From: an uncultured Pseudomonadota bacterium
Lineage (GTDB): Bacteria > Pseudomonadota > Gammaproteobacteria > Burkholderiales > SG8-39
Length of the DNA stretch: 64,000 nt
Assembly: GCA_903921325.1 (NCBI GenBank)
Contig: CAIXPL010000025.1
Span: 68,905 to 132,904 of the forward strand
Direction of reading: 5' to 3'
Of the stretch, positions 33,116 to 41,680 are shown piece by piece. Position 1 is the stretch's first letter. Every line of letters starts with the position of its first letter. The translations under genes and the position numbers were made by a program. Below the pieces are notes generated by a model, which was not told where the DNA came from, made no database searches, and saw only the letters and a program-made list of their open reading frames with translations.

Positions 33116-33583
33116 ATGAGCGCAGTTACCCTCGAGCAAGCCAATACGCTGATCAGCGCCATCCTGCAGCGCGCACGCGAACTCAATCTGCGCCCGATGT
33201 CGGTAGTGGTGGTGGAACCCGGCGCAATCGTCAAGGCGTTCCAGAAAGAGGACGGCTCGTCGATGATGCGATTCGAAATGGCAATGGGCAAGGCGTATGC
33301 CTCGCTTGCCCTTGGCCGCTCATCGAGTCTGGTGCTCACGCGCACCGAACAACGGCCGATCTTCATGGAGTTTCTGTTCAATGCGTCGGAGCGCAAGATT
33401 TTTGCTGAAGGTGGCGGCCGACTGATTCGCAGCGCCGCGGGCGAAGTCATCGGCGCGGTGGGAGTTACCGGCGACACCCAGGAGATGGACGAGACTCTGG
33501 CCGCGCACGGCATTCATGCTGCCGGCTTGAAGATCGACGAGGACCTGGCCGATCTGGGGCCGGCAGTGCGTCTCACCAACTGA
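33116..33583 (+). CDS. HbpS/GlcG-family small protein
   Basis: A 155-residue protein of the DUF336-like fold: SAVTLEQANTLISAILQRARELN, MSVVVVEPGAIVKAFQKEDG, then LIRSAAGEVIGAVGVTGDTQEMDE. The latter loop (G-A-V-G-V-T/S-G-D/G) is typical. It differs clearly from the copy at 29778 and is not its recent duplicate. CGGAG precedes the ATG at 33116. The 185 bases before it hold two copies of GATCAGAG 30 bases apart. It ends 51 bases from a convergent MmgE/PrpD gene. Confidence 0.72.
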   Translation: MSAVTLEQANTLISAILQRARELNLRPMSVVVVEPGAIVKAFQKEDGSSMMRFEMAMGKAYASLALGRSSSLVLTRTEQRPIFMEFLFNASERKIFAEGGGRLIRSAAGEVIGAVGVTGDTQEMDETLAAHGIHAAGLKIDEDLADLGPAVRLTN

Positions 33584-33608
33584 TTGCTTCAGGCGCTGAC
33601 GCGGTCGC

Positions 33609-33625
33609 GCGCACCGCTCGTGCGC
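33609..33625. terminator. Short hairpin between convergent genes
   Basis: GCGCAC-CGCTC-GTGCGC is a perfect 6-bp stem with a 5-base loop. It lies between the convergent HbpS-like and MmgE/PrpD genes. No T-run follows on either strand, so termination is uncertain. Confidence 0.3.
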
Positions 33626-33634
33626 ACGGTCGGC

Positions 33635-35005
33635 TCACCGAATCGGCTGTCCCGGCAACGCCGCCGGTACGCACGATCTGATGATCGTGCGCACATCAGT
33701 CACTGCCTCCAATGACCAGAGCTGGTCGAGCAGGGCCTGGGCGTCAATGCCCGGGGCAGTCGCACGAACCAGGTCACGCAATTTCTCCGTCAGCTGAGCA
33801 TCCTCAAGCGGCCGCTGCCGGCTGCCGCGCGCTTCAAGCACCGCGGTTTCAATCGCCGTATCGTCATTGAACTCGACCCGTACCGAAGCCGCTTCTACCG
33901 GGCAGGCGGCATCGGCCTGCGCATGCACCCGGCGGCGCAGTTGAAGGATCGTGGCATCACGCAACGCCTCATCGCGAAATTCAGCAATGCCCAGTTTGCC
34001 GCGCAGCACCGCAGCGGCGACACAGTGCTGCAAGCTCACCTTCGCCTCGCGCCCGGTGACGACGGCTGGCCGATCGGCACGCACCAGCAACAACGGGTTG
34101 CCATGCACCTGAATGTGGCGAATCTGATCAATCCGAAAATCCGGACGCCCCCTTAAATCGAGGATCGCATCAATGACCGGGTTGAGCACCACACCGCACG
34201 GATAGGGCTTATAGGTGTTGTTGAGAATCTCCCAGCGCTCACCCAACTCAGTCACAAGCTGTGATTCATCGGGTTGCTCGGACAGAACGCGCAGGAACCC
34301 ATGTACGCCGTCCAATGCGCCCGGTGCCGCGTCCATGCCCGATTGCGCGAAGCACGCAGCCAGCAGGCCATCACGGGCGCTCGCCCCCACTGCAACACTC
34401 TTTGCCATGAAACCCAGGTTTTCGACCAGACCACCGGCGCTACTGGCCGCGATGCCCAAAGCATGCTCGGTCTGCAGCGCATCGAGACGCAGCAGTCGGG
34501 CCGCGGCGGCGGCTGCCCCAACCACCCCACAGGTCGTGGTGATATGAAAGCCGCGCTCGTAATGGCCCTGCAGCATCGCATTGCCCAGCCGACAGGCGAT
34601 TTCGGTCCCCAAAGTGAATGCCTCGATCAGTTCTATGCCAGATACCGGCGCAGAGGCCGCTTCGGCCAATGCGAGCAGCGGTGCAAGAACCGGCGCGCTT
34701 GGGTGGATGACCGTAGGCAGGTGGGTATCGTCAAAATCGAGCACGTTGGCACTCGCCGCATTGATGAACGCGCACGTTGCCGGGTCGAGCCGTTCGCCGT
34801 GGCCGATGCGGGTGGCCAGTGCACCTCCGGCAAAAGGACGCAGTGCCTTGGCCAGGCGATCAATCGCCGGATCGCGCGCCCCTGCGATCGTCACACCCAT
34901 GCTGTTGACGATCGAGCGTATAGCCTCATGGCGGACTGCTGCTGGCAGCGCGGCGCCTGGCCAGGTGGCGACAAATTGGGCCCACTGCGCAGACAGATTC
35001 GCCAT
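33635..35005 (-). CDS. MmgE/PrpD-family protein
   Basis: A 456-residue protein of the MmgE/PrpD family, which includes 2-methylcitrate dehydratase and relatives such as cis-aconitate decarboxylase and iminodisuccinate epimerase. Typical blocks are FINAASANVLDFDDTH (about 80-95), VVGAAAAAARLLRLDALQTEHALGIAASSAGG (about 158-189) and NTYKPYPCGVVLNPVIDAI. No prpB or prpC is nearby, so methylcitrate metabolism is unlikely. A role in hydrating or dehydrating a tricarboxylic-type intermediate of the neighbouring pathway is inferred. Confidence 0.87.
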   Translation of the reverse strand: MANLSAQWAQFVATWPGAALPAAVRHEAIRSIVNSMGVTIAGARDPAIDRLAKALRPFAGGALATRIGHGERLDPATCAFINAASANVLDFDDTHLPTVIHPSAPVLAPLLALAEAASAPVSGIELIEAFTLGTEIACRLGNAMLQGHYERGFHITTTCGVVGAAAAAARLLRLDALQTEHALGIAASSAGGLVENLGFMAKSVAVGASARDGLLAACFAQSGMDAAPGALDGVHGFLRVLSEQPDESQLVTELGERWEILNNTYKPYPCGVVLNPVIDAILDLRGRPDFRIDQIRHIQVHGNPLLLVRADRPAVVTGREAKVSLQHCVAAAVLRGKLGIAEFRDEALRDATILQLRRRVHAQADAACPVEAASVRVEFNDDTAIETAVLEARGSRQRPLEDAQLTEKLRDLVRATAPGIDAQALLDQLWSLEAVTDVRTIIRSCVPAALPGQPIR

Positions 35006-35123
35006 GATTCACTCCACCAGCGCTGGTCGCCGAACGGGGGCGCTGGAGTTCGTGAGTACGCTCGTGCCCCCGTGCGTGTGCGTGTCCGGGTTCCTGTCTG
35101 TGTCTGTGTGCCTGCTCATCCGA

Positions 35124-36839
35124 TCACCGATCGCCAAGCAACGCCGCGCGAAACGCGCTCGCAATCGCCTCCTGGCTCTTGCCTGCCTGGACAGCATCGC
35201 CGATCACCACCAGCGTTTGCTGTCCGTTAGCGAGCCGTCGATACTGATCGCCTGTGGCCGCGCGCAGTCGATAGTAGAACCACTGTCGCGCCGCGTCCCA
35301 GGACATCAATTGACGCAAACCTGGCCAACGCGCCGCCCCCAGTTCAAGCAAGCTCAGAATGATCGGGCCGAGGCCGAAGCGATAGCGTGCGCCGGTGGCA
35401 ATCACGATGCGATCGAACGTGGCGAGCAACCCGGGTACGCTGGTGACATCGGCCGCCATGCGCAAGACGACGCCCTTGTCCTGACAGGCAAGTACGAGAG
35501 TGGCCACGTAGCGACGCAAACTGTCTTCGTTCGCATCGACCGCCTGAAAGAGCGGCGCCTTGCCAGCGTGCCGAAACGCACCGCCGGGCTCGGCCGCGCG
35601 ATCGAACACCACCACCTCATTGCCCTCGGCCACCAGACTTGCGTAAGTGAGGCCGGCCGGTCCGGCCCCGATCACCGCAATGCGCTCACCCGCAGGCGGT
35701 TTTGCATCAGCGTACTCAAGCTCATGCCCGGTTGTGGCATTTACCAGGCAGCCGATGCCGGCGCCACCGCGCATCTCGTTGATGCACGTGTTGCAGGCAA
35801 GGCAGCGCCGCACCCGCTCGCCACGTCGCACTTTGTTGACCCAGGCCGGGTCGGCCAACAGGCTGCGCCCAATCGCAACAAAATCGGCCTTGCCCTGGGC
35901 GATAGCGGCGGCGGCGATCACCGGGTCACCCAGGCGCCCAACCGCGATCACCGGAACGCTGACGGCGCGCCTGACCCCCGCCGCAAACTCGATGAAGGTT
36001 GCTTCCGGATAGCTCATCGGTGGCAGGCACACCTGCGCCGAGGGCAGTGAGCGATAGTGTCCGCATGAAATGTGCAAGGCGTCTGCTTCGGCAGCGGCCG
36101 CCCAGAGCGCCACTTGCAGACCCTCGTGCCAGGGCATGCCGCCAGGGAAGAAATCCTCAACGCTGAGTCGATAGATCACGCCCAGTCGCGGCACCGCCGC
36201 CTTGACCGCACGCAATACCTCCAACCCGAAGCGGGCACGATTGGCGAGGCTGCCGCCATAGGCGTCAGTGCGGTGATTCTCCAAAGGCGCATGAAACTGT
36301 GAAATCAGATAGCCGTGCGCGGCATGAATTTCTACGCAGTCGAATCCGGCCTGTTCGGCTCGGCGCGCGGCAGCAGCGTAGGCCTCGATGATGCGTGTAA
36401 TGCGTTCTTCGGTGAGCGCCAGCGGAACGATCGTCTCCAGGGTCGTCTCATACACCGGATGCGCAATGGCCGAGGGCGCCACCGGTGTTTCACCGCATAT
36501 ATCAACCCGCGTGTGGCCGCCGCCATGACCCAACTGTATCGACGCTTTTGCCCCCTCGCCGTGAATGACATCGACCAGGCGACGCAATCCCGGCAGATAC
36601 GCATCGCTGGAAATACCGACTTCGCGATGTCGATGGCGTCCGGCCGGTTCGGGCGCGGCCATCTCGACGGTGATCAGACCGACGCCGCCGCGGGCGCGCG
36701 CCCGGTAGTAGGCAAGCGATGCATCGGTGATGAACCCCTGTGCATCTGCGGTGCGGGTGGTCATCGGCGGCATCACGATCCGGTTCGCGATCTCCACCGG
36801 GCCGATTCTGCCAGGCTGCAATAAATGCTGAATATCCAC
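35124..36839 (-). CDS. Old-yellow-enzyme/2,4-dienoyl-CoA-reductase-like iron-sulfur flavoprotein
   Basis: A 571-residue NADH:flavin oxidoreductase. The N-terminal FMN TIM barrel starts LLQPGRIGPVEIANRIVMPPM. Cysteines for a [4Fe-4S] cluster lie in RRCLACNTCINEMRGGAGIGCLVN near 342-360. An FAD/NAD(P) module with VIGAGPAGLTYASLVAEG follows from about 388. It is shorter than the usual 640-680 residues because the second Rossmann part is reduced. Likely reduces an activated C=C bond. The gap of about 120 bases to the MmgE/PrpD start contains a GT-rich tract. It follows the phosphodiesterase gene by 5 bases. Confidence 0.87.
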   Translation of the reverse strand: MDIQHLLQPGRIGPVEIANRIVMPPMTTRTADAQGFITDASLAYYRARARGGVGLITVEMAAPEPAGRHRHREVGISSDAYLPGLRRLVDVIHGEGAKASIQLGHGGGHTRVDICGETPVAPSAIAHPVYETTLETIVPLALTEERITRIIEAYAAAARRAEQAGFDCVEIHAAHGYLISQFHAPLENHRTDAYGGSLANRARFGLEVLRAVKAAVPRLGVIYRLSVEDFFPGGMPWHEGLQVALWAAAAEADALHISCGHYRSLPSAQVCLPPMSYPEATFIEFAAGVRRAVSVPVIAVGRLGDPVIAAAAIAQGKADFVAIGRSLLADPAWVNKVRRGERVRRCLACNTCINEMRGGAGIGCLVNATTGHELEYADAKPPAGERIAVIGAGPAGLTYASLVAEGNEVVVFDRAAEPGGAFRHAGKAPLFQAVDANEDSLRRYVATLVLACQDKGVVLRMAADVTSVPGLLATFDRIVIATGARYRFGLGPIILSLLELGAARWPGLRQLMSWDAARQWFYYRLRAATGDQYRRLANGQQTLVVIGDAVQAGKSQEAIASAFRAALLGDR

Positions 36840-36844
36840 GCAAT

Positions 36845-38998
36845 CTACTGACGTATCGTCCGCGCGTAATCGAAATAGCGATAGACCTTGCCATCCATCG
36901 TGAGGTCCTTCACTGCAAGGTCAAACGAATAGTACCCGTTGCGAGCAGAGCCCTCGGTCGCGCCGGTTGGGTCGCTGGCACGCTCAAAGCGCAATCCCTG
37001 GCTCGGATTGGCAGGTTGAATGACGCTGCTCGTCCACGTCGGCATCGGTGTGCCGGTCTCCTCGCGCAGCGCCTCTTTGAGCACGCGCCCGTCGGCATGC
37101 GGCAGACTCAGACCGAGCACATGAGCCACGGTGGGTGCCACATCCACATTACCCGATGGGCTGTCGATCTGCTGGGGACGAAAGGACGGTCCATGGGCAA
37201 TCAGCACGCTTTGCACATCGACCGGACTGAAGCTGCCGTGAATGCCGCGCTGTCCGGGACTGAAACTGGCAAATTCAATTCCGGGTACGCCCTGGATCTC
37301 AGTCTTGTCGTCCCAATTGAAACTCACGAGCACATCGGGTTGCCCCTTGTCCTCACGTCCAGGACTTTGAAACCTGATCTGCTCCATCAGGAGAGTGCCG
37401 GGCAGTGTCCCATAGCGACGATCGACAAAGATCGCACCATATTCCTCGCGCTTTTGCAGAAACTGCACCAGACGCCGCACCACCTGGCGGTCGTGATTGG
37501 GAACGTAGAAGCTCTCTGATCCGCCATTGGAAACCACGACGATCGCATTGGGCGGCAGCGATTCAGGCGGCGGAACATAAAAACTCGCAACCGGATGCGG
37601 CAATGTGGCGCTGATCGCCTGATACGCGCGATTGGGTTCGCCGCACAGGCTACCGTCAGCGTCGATGCGCACTGCGACGTTCGGCACGCCCTGCGCGTTC
37701 AGGCCAAGCATCGGATCGGTTTCACAGCCCACACCGTCATAGGCGACAAAACCCCGATAGGTGAGCAGATCTGCAGTGCGCACATCGCCTGAGAAGGAAT
37801 AGCCGCGGCGGTCGGCCTTGCCGATTGAAGCGCGGCTTTTGCCGCTGCTTGCGCCGTTGATCGTCGGTCCATCAGGCCGGGTAGGCGAAGGCACAATCGC
37901 GCGCAGGGGATATTGATCGAGCGGACCGGACACACTGCTCTGCCCATGGTCAGACACGATCACCAGGTTGGTGCTCTTGTCCATACCCTTTTCACGCAGG
38001 GCCGCGAGCAACTCCCCCAGCCGGCGATCCTGCGAACGCAAGGCGGCCTTGTAATTGGCGCTGCCGGGTCCGTAACCATGCCCGGGCTGATCAGGCGTGC
38101 GCATCCAGATGAGCGAGAGCATCGGCTGCTTGACTGGCAGGACATAGTCAGTGAACAGGGACAGCAGGTAGCGGTTGGCCGCATCCTCAGGTGCGCCCTG
38201 GGTCGTGTCGGCAGCGTCGCGTGCCGCCACCGTAATCTGGCCAGCCGGGTCATAGGCCGTCGTATCAAAGGTGATAAAGCCGGCGCGCCGGCTTGGCGCG
38301 CCATTGGTCTGGCTCAGGGCGATGGTCTGTGCATCGCTATAACTCTTGACCGTGTTGGCCGGCAGCGGAAAGCCCTTCTGCTGCAGTTCAAGGGCAAGGC
38401 CGTGCGGCGCAACGGTGTTTTCGTCGATGAAAAGGCCGCCCTGTCCCAGATCCTGCAAGTAGGCAGCACCGGACTTGCCGATCACGGCAGTGACAAGTCC
38501 CGCTTCCTGCGCGGTCGCAAACAGGGATTTCACCAGAAGAAGTCGGAAATCGTAGAACTTGTTGAGGGTCGCCACCACCTGATGGTCCTCGGTGAAGAAC
38601 GGATTCACATAGTCCTGCGCCTCACCGGCCGCGTTGTCACCCCTGGGCAGCACTTTGAACGTGCCAAGCGCTGGAATCCATTGCATGGTCCCGAGAACAC
38701 CGTGTGCCTTCGGATAGGTACCCGTGGCGAGTGTGGCCGCGTTCACCATGCTCAGCGTTGGGAAGGCCGCGTGGTGATCCGTAAAATGGGCTCCCGCGCG
38801 CCTCAGACGGTACAAATTGGGGGTATCGGACCGATTGATCTGATCAGGCCGCATTCCATCCCAGACCATGACGATGGTGCGCACCGGCCCGGAGGGCAGC
38901 GCGGCGTGTTCATCGTCGGCGCTGCCCAAGCCACCGAGCGCGGCACAGCCGGTGAGACTGGCGAGCAGCACGATGCTGGCCGCCCAGCGCCTGGGCAT
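36845..38998 (-). CDS. Lipoprotein type I phosphodiesterase / alkaline-phosphatase-superfamily hydrolase
   Basis: A 717-residue protein. From the ATG at 38998 it has a lipoprotein signal ending L-T-G-C (Cys about 17), so it is membrane-anchored. The hydrolase domain begins RTIVMVWDGMRPDQI with the first metal aspartate. A Ser/Thr nucleophile is in FPTLSMVNAATLATGTYP. Further metal ligands are in RTPDQPGHGYG, IVSDHGQSSV and ERGIHGSFSP-like regions near the C-terminus. The family cleaves phosphodiesters or pyrophosphates. The length exceeds the usual ~450 residues because of inserts at about 370-520. Substrate unknown. Confidence 0.8.
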   Translation of the reverse strand: MPRRWAASIVLLASLTGCAALGGLGSADDEHAALPSGPVRTIVMVWDGMRPDQINRSDTPNLYRLRRAGAHFTDHHAAFPTLSMVNAATLATGTYPKAHGVLGTMQWIPALGTFKVLPRGDNAAGEAQDYVNPFFTEDHQVVATLNKFYDFRLLLVKSLFATAQEAGLVTAVIGKSGAAYLQDLGQGGLFIDENTVAPHGLALELQQKGFPLPANTVKSYSDAQTIALSQTNGAPSRRAGFITFDTTAYDPAGQITVAARDAADTTQGAPEDAANRYLLSLFTDYVLPVKQPMLSLIWMRTPDQPGHGYGPGSANYKAALRSQDRRLGELLAALREKGMDKSTNLVIVSDHGQSSVSGPLDQYPLRAIVPSPTRPDGPTINGASSGKSRASIGKADRRGYSFSGDVRTADLLTYRGFVAYDGVGCETDPMLGLNAQGVPNVAVRIDADGSLCGEPNRAYQAISATLPHPVASFYVPPPESLPPNAIVVVSNGGSESFYVPNHDRQVVRRLVQFLQKREEYGAIFVDRRYGTLPGTLLMEQIRFQSPGREDKGQPDVLVSFNWDDKTEIQGVPGIEFASFSPGQRGIHGSFSPVDVQSVLIAHGPSFRPQQIDSPSGNVDVAPTVAHVLGLSLPHADGRVLKEALREETGTPMPTWTSSVIQPANPSQGLRFERASDPTGATEGSARNGYYSFDLAVKDLTMDGKVYRYFDYARTIRQ

Positions 38999-39235
38999 GT
39001 ACCGATACACGGGCAAGCAATCTATGTGGCGTATTACTCGAAAGGTATTCATGTTGCCTCATCAATCCGATGCCGCTCGCCCTACCATCAGCGTAACCGA
39101 CCGCCGAACCCGCAGGGCGGCCGGAAGTCGATTGCGCCTATTCAACAAACTGGGCTGGTGCTTGTCAACCATCGCGTGTCGGTAAATCGCTACCATTGCG
39201 CCGACTGACAGCGCGCCGTTTCAGGAGAGTCGATC

Positions 39236-40063
39236 ATGTGTCGATGGGTAGCCTACGCCGGACCAGCCATCTTTCTGGAAGATCTTCTATTCAATCAGGA
39301 ACATTCACTGGTCCAGCAAAGCTTTGCCGCCCGCGAGGCGCGCTGGACCACCAATGCAGATGGGTTCGGCGTGGCCTGGTACGGCCGGCGTGACGCGCCA
39401 GGGGTATTCAAGGACATTCTGCCCGCCTGGAACGATGCCAATCTACGCGCTATTGCGAGCCATATCGAGTCCGATCTGTTCTTTGCCCACGTTCGCTCAT
39501 CGACCGGCACCTCGGTTGCACGCAGCAACTGTCATCCGTTCAGCTATCGCAACTGGACTTTCATGCATAACGGCCAGATCGGTGGCTGGACAATCTGTCG
39601 CAAAGATGTCGAATCCTTGATCTCGCGCGAGCATTACGTGCACAGGATCGGATCGACTGACAGCGAAGCCCTGTTCCTGGCTGCGCTCAGCAACGGACTG
39701 ACCGATGAGCCGATCGCCGCCATGACCCGCACCATCGTCCAGGTCATTGAGATCATGCAGGCGCACGCCATCGACGAGCCATTGCGTTTGTCGGCTGCCT
39801 GCACCGATGGCACCAGCATCTGGGCGTTTCGCTACTCCTCGGACGATCAGTCCCCTTCGCTCTACTATGGTACCCCGCAGTTGCATGCCGAGCGTCTGCC
39901 CGGAGGGGCGGTCAGCACCATCGCCTCGGAGCCCTCAGACAGTGATTCGGGACGCTGGCATCGCATCGGTGAGCGGACCGGACTGAAATGGTCGCGTGGC
40001 TCGGTCACCCACTTTGATATCGAGGTACCAGTCACTCGAGCACTCTCGCCACTGCACGCTTGA
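39236..40063 (+). CDS. Class II glutamine amidotransferase (YafJ/EgtC type)
   Basis: A 275-residue N-terminal nucleophile (Ntn) hydrolase. Cys2 is the nucleophile (MCRWVAYAG), so the start at 39236 is certain. FFAHVRSSTGTSVARSNCHPFSYRNWTFMHNGQI holds the family glutamine-binding residues, quoted in parts: FAHVRSS, NCHPF and FMHNGQI at about 82-120. RIGSTDSEALF is at about 140. It hydrolyses a gamma-glutamyl amide in the cytoplasm. No ergothioneine genes flank it. It is divergent from the phosphodiesterase gene and convergent with a Bug gene. Confidence 0.88.
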   Translation: MCRWVAYAGPAIFLEDLLFNQEHSLVQQSFAAREARWTTNADGFGVAWYGRRDAPGVFKDILPAWNDANLRAIASHIESDLFFAHVRSSTGTSVARSNCHPFSYRNWTFMHNGQIGGWTICRKDVESLISREHYVHRIGSTDSEALFLAALSNGLTDEPIAAMTRTIVQVIEIMQAHAIDEPLRLSAACTDGTSIWAFRYSSDDQSPSLYYGTPQLHAERLPGGAVSTIASEPSDSDSGRWHRIGERTGLKWSRGSVTHFDIEVPVTRALSPLHA

Positions 40064-40126
40064 GTCGCGCGCTGTCAGTGACGCTGCCGCTCTTACGCCC
40101 CTGAATGCCGACGCGGGAGTGGCTGG

Positions 40127-41134
40127 CTACTCCACCGCCTTCGCCCCCGAGAGCTTGACGGCGCGCGTATAGAACACACGGTCGGCCTGCATTTGCGCAA
40201 GGCTTTGCTCGGCTGTGCTGCCCACCACATCGATGCCCAGTGATTCAAAGCGCCGCACCGAATCCGGATGGGTGGCGGCCTTGCGAATCTCAAGCGACAG
40301 CTTGTCAACGATAGCCTTCGGGGTGCCGGCTGCCACCAGTGCATGCACCGAGGGCACCAACAAGACGTCCTTTACGCCCAATTCAGGAAATGAGGGGACA
40401 TCGGGCGCCTTTGGCGTGCGCTCGGGGCTTGCCACTGCAAGCAGCACGACGCGTCCCGATTTGATATGCGGCTGCACCTGTCCGAGTGCGGTAAACAGCA
40501 CATCGATTTCACCGGCGATCAAGGCCGGGGTGGCCTGGCCACTGCTCTTGTACGGGATGTGCACGAGGTCCAGCCCGAGACTGGTTTTCAAGGTCTCGGT
40601 GGCCAGATGATGCACGCTGCCTATGCCGGCTGACCCATAGTTCAACTTGCCCGGACGGGATTTGGCGAGCGCGATGAACTCTCGCAACTGGGTGACACCA
40701 AGCCGGGTGCTGACCGACAGAAAGAAAGGCGTGGTGCCAATCAGCGACACCGGAATAAAGTCGCGCAGCGAATCAAAGGGCGGGTTGTCACTCAACACCG
40801 GAATGATCGCAGTGATCGCCAGGTCAGCGATCAGAACGGTATAGCCATCGGGCGGTGAGCTCATGGTGAACTGCGCCGCGATGATCGGTACTGCACCCTT
40901 GTTCTCGACAATGACCGCCTGGTGATTCAAATCCGAACTTGCGGTCATGCGCTCCGCGAGTATCCGCGCCACGACATCATTCAGGCCACCGGTCAGGCTT
41001 GGTGCAATCAGCCGGATCGGGCGGACCGGGTAGTTCGAGCTGTCCTCGCCGCGCGCCGCCGGTATCAACACGATGGCCACCAACAGCCCGCAGAGCGCCC
41101 TAAGGGTGCGTGCAACCACACCGGTACGAATCAC
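40127..41134 (-). CDS. Bug/TctC-family solute-binding protein, coupled to a cupin
   Basis: A 335-residue Bug protein. The signal peptide MIRTGVVARTLRALCGLLVAIVLIPAARG is about 29 residues long. The ligand loop reads IRLIAPSLTGGLND in place of the usual PFPPGGxxD. PPDGYTVLIADLA follows. The ATG at 41134 overlaps the stop of a cupin gene by 4 bases (ATGA). Compared with its six paralogs in the window it is the most divergent around the first binding loop. Confidence 0.85.
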   Translation of the reverse strand: MIRTGVVARTLRALCGLLVAIVLIPAARGEDSSNYPVRPIRLIAPSLTGGLNDVVARILAERMTASSDLNHQAVIVENKGAVPIIAAQFTMSSPPDGYTVLIADLAITAIIPVLSDNPPFDSLRDFIPVSLIGTTPFFLSVSTRLGVTQLREFIALAKSRPGKLNYGSAGIGSVHHLATETLKTSLGLDLVHIPYKSSGQATPALIAGEIDVLFTALGQVQPHIKSGRVVLLAVASPERTPKAPDVPSFPELGVKDVLLVPSVHALVAAGTPKAIVDKLSLEIRKAATHPDSVRRFESLGIDVVGSTAEQSLAQMQADRVFYTRAVKLSGAKAVE

Positions 41135-41544
41135 TTTGGCTGACCGGCGGCAGCACCTGGCAGTGATTCCAGGGTAACGGTATCGAATTCAGCCGGCAGG
41201 ATCACCTCGAGCAGCTCACAATCGTCCGAGTAACCGAGAACTGCATGTCGAATGCCTGGTGGCTGCACCCAGCAACTGCCCTTAAGCATCAGGAATTCAC
41301 CCTGCCCTTCAAACCGATTGCGTATCCATCCCTGCAACACATAGACCATCTGAAAATCGACGGTGTGGTAATGCTCAAGGCCGGCCTCGGCCGGGTAAGG
41401 TGGTTTGAGTCGGATGACATGCGCTCGCGCGAGCCCGCCAGTCGCGGCAGTCACGCCCAGGTCACGATACAGGGCATAGTCACGCAAGCCCTCGGCCTTG
41501 AAATCTTCTTCCTTGAGATGACTGACACCAAAGGTCTGATCCAT
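41131..41544 (-). CDS. Cupin-domain protein
   Basis: A 137-residue single-domain cupin. The first metal motif lies in EHYHTVDFQMVYVLQGWIRN (about 75-94) and the second in PPGIRHAVLGYSDD (about 108-121). The start at 41544 (MDQTFGVSHLKEEDF) fits a paralog at 52910-53347, which begins QQFVVSHLRDEDF at the same distance from the cupin core. The pair are clearly similar over the whole length (e.g. LRDYALYRDLGVTAATGG against LRPYAAYRDLGFVAATGG). A metal-dependent enzyme or small-molecule sensor is possible. It is translationally coupled to the Bug gene. Confidence 0.8.
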   Translation of the reverse strand: MDQTFGVSHLKEEDFKAEGLRDYALYRDLGVTAATGGLARAHVIRLKPPYPAEAGLEHYHTVDFQMVYVLQGWIRNRFEGQGEFLMLKGSCWVQPPGIRHAVLGYSDDCELLEVILPAEFDTVTLESLPGAAAGQPK

Positions 41545-41680
41545 CGACACTCCCGGTTTAGTTGGTGGCTGCCCCGCGGGGGCGCAGTTCAATCAAATCA
41601 GCGCAACAGTTTGCGGGGCTGCGCCGCGGCGGCTTGGCCGCTCTGGGTACCTGTCACATCCAATCAGGCGGCGAGGCAAT

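Noticed and set aside
33635-35005. 2-methylcitrate dehydratase PrpD
   Set aside because: No prpB, prpC or acnM nearby; only MmgE/PrpD family membership is supported.
34581-36050. 489-codon plus-strand frame across MmgE/PrpD and old-yellow-enzyme genes
   Set aside because: It spans two well-supported minus-strand genes and their spacer and has no motif of its own.
37913-39208. 431-codon plus-strand frame opposite the phosphodiesterase gene
   Set aside because: The minus-strand protein has clear catalytic motifs and a lipobox; the plus frame has none and is a GC-driven shadow.
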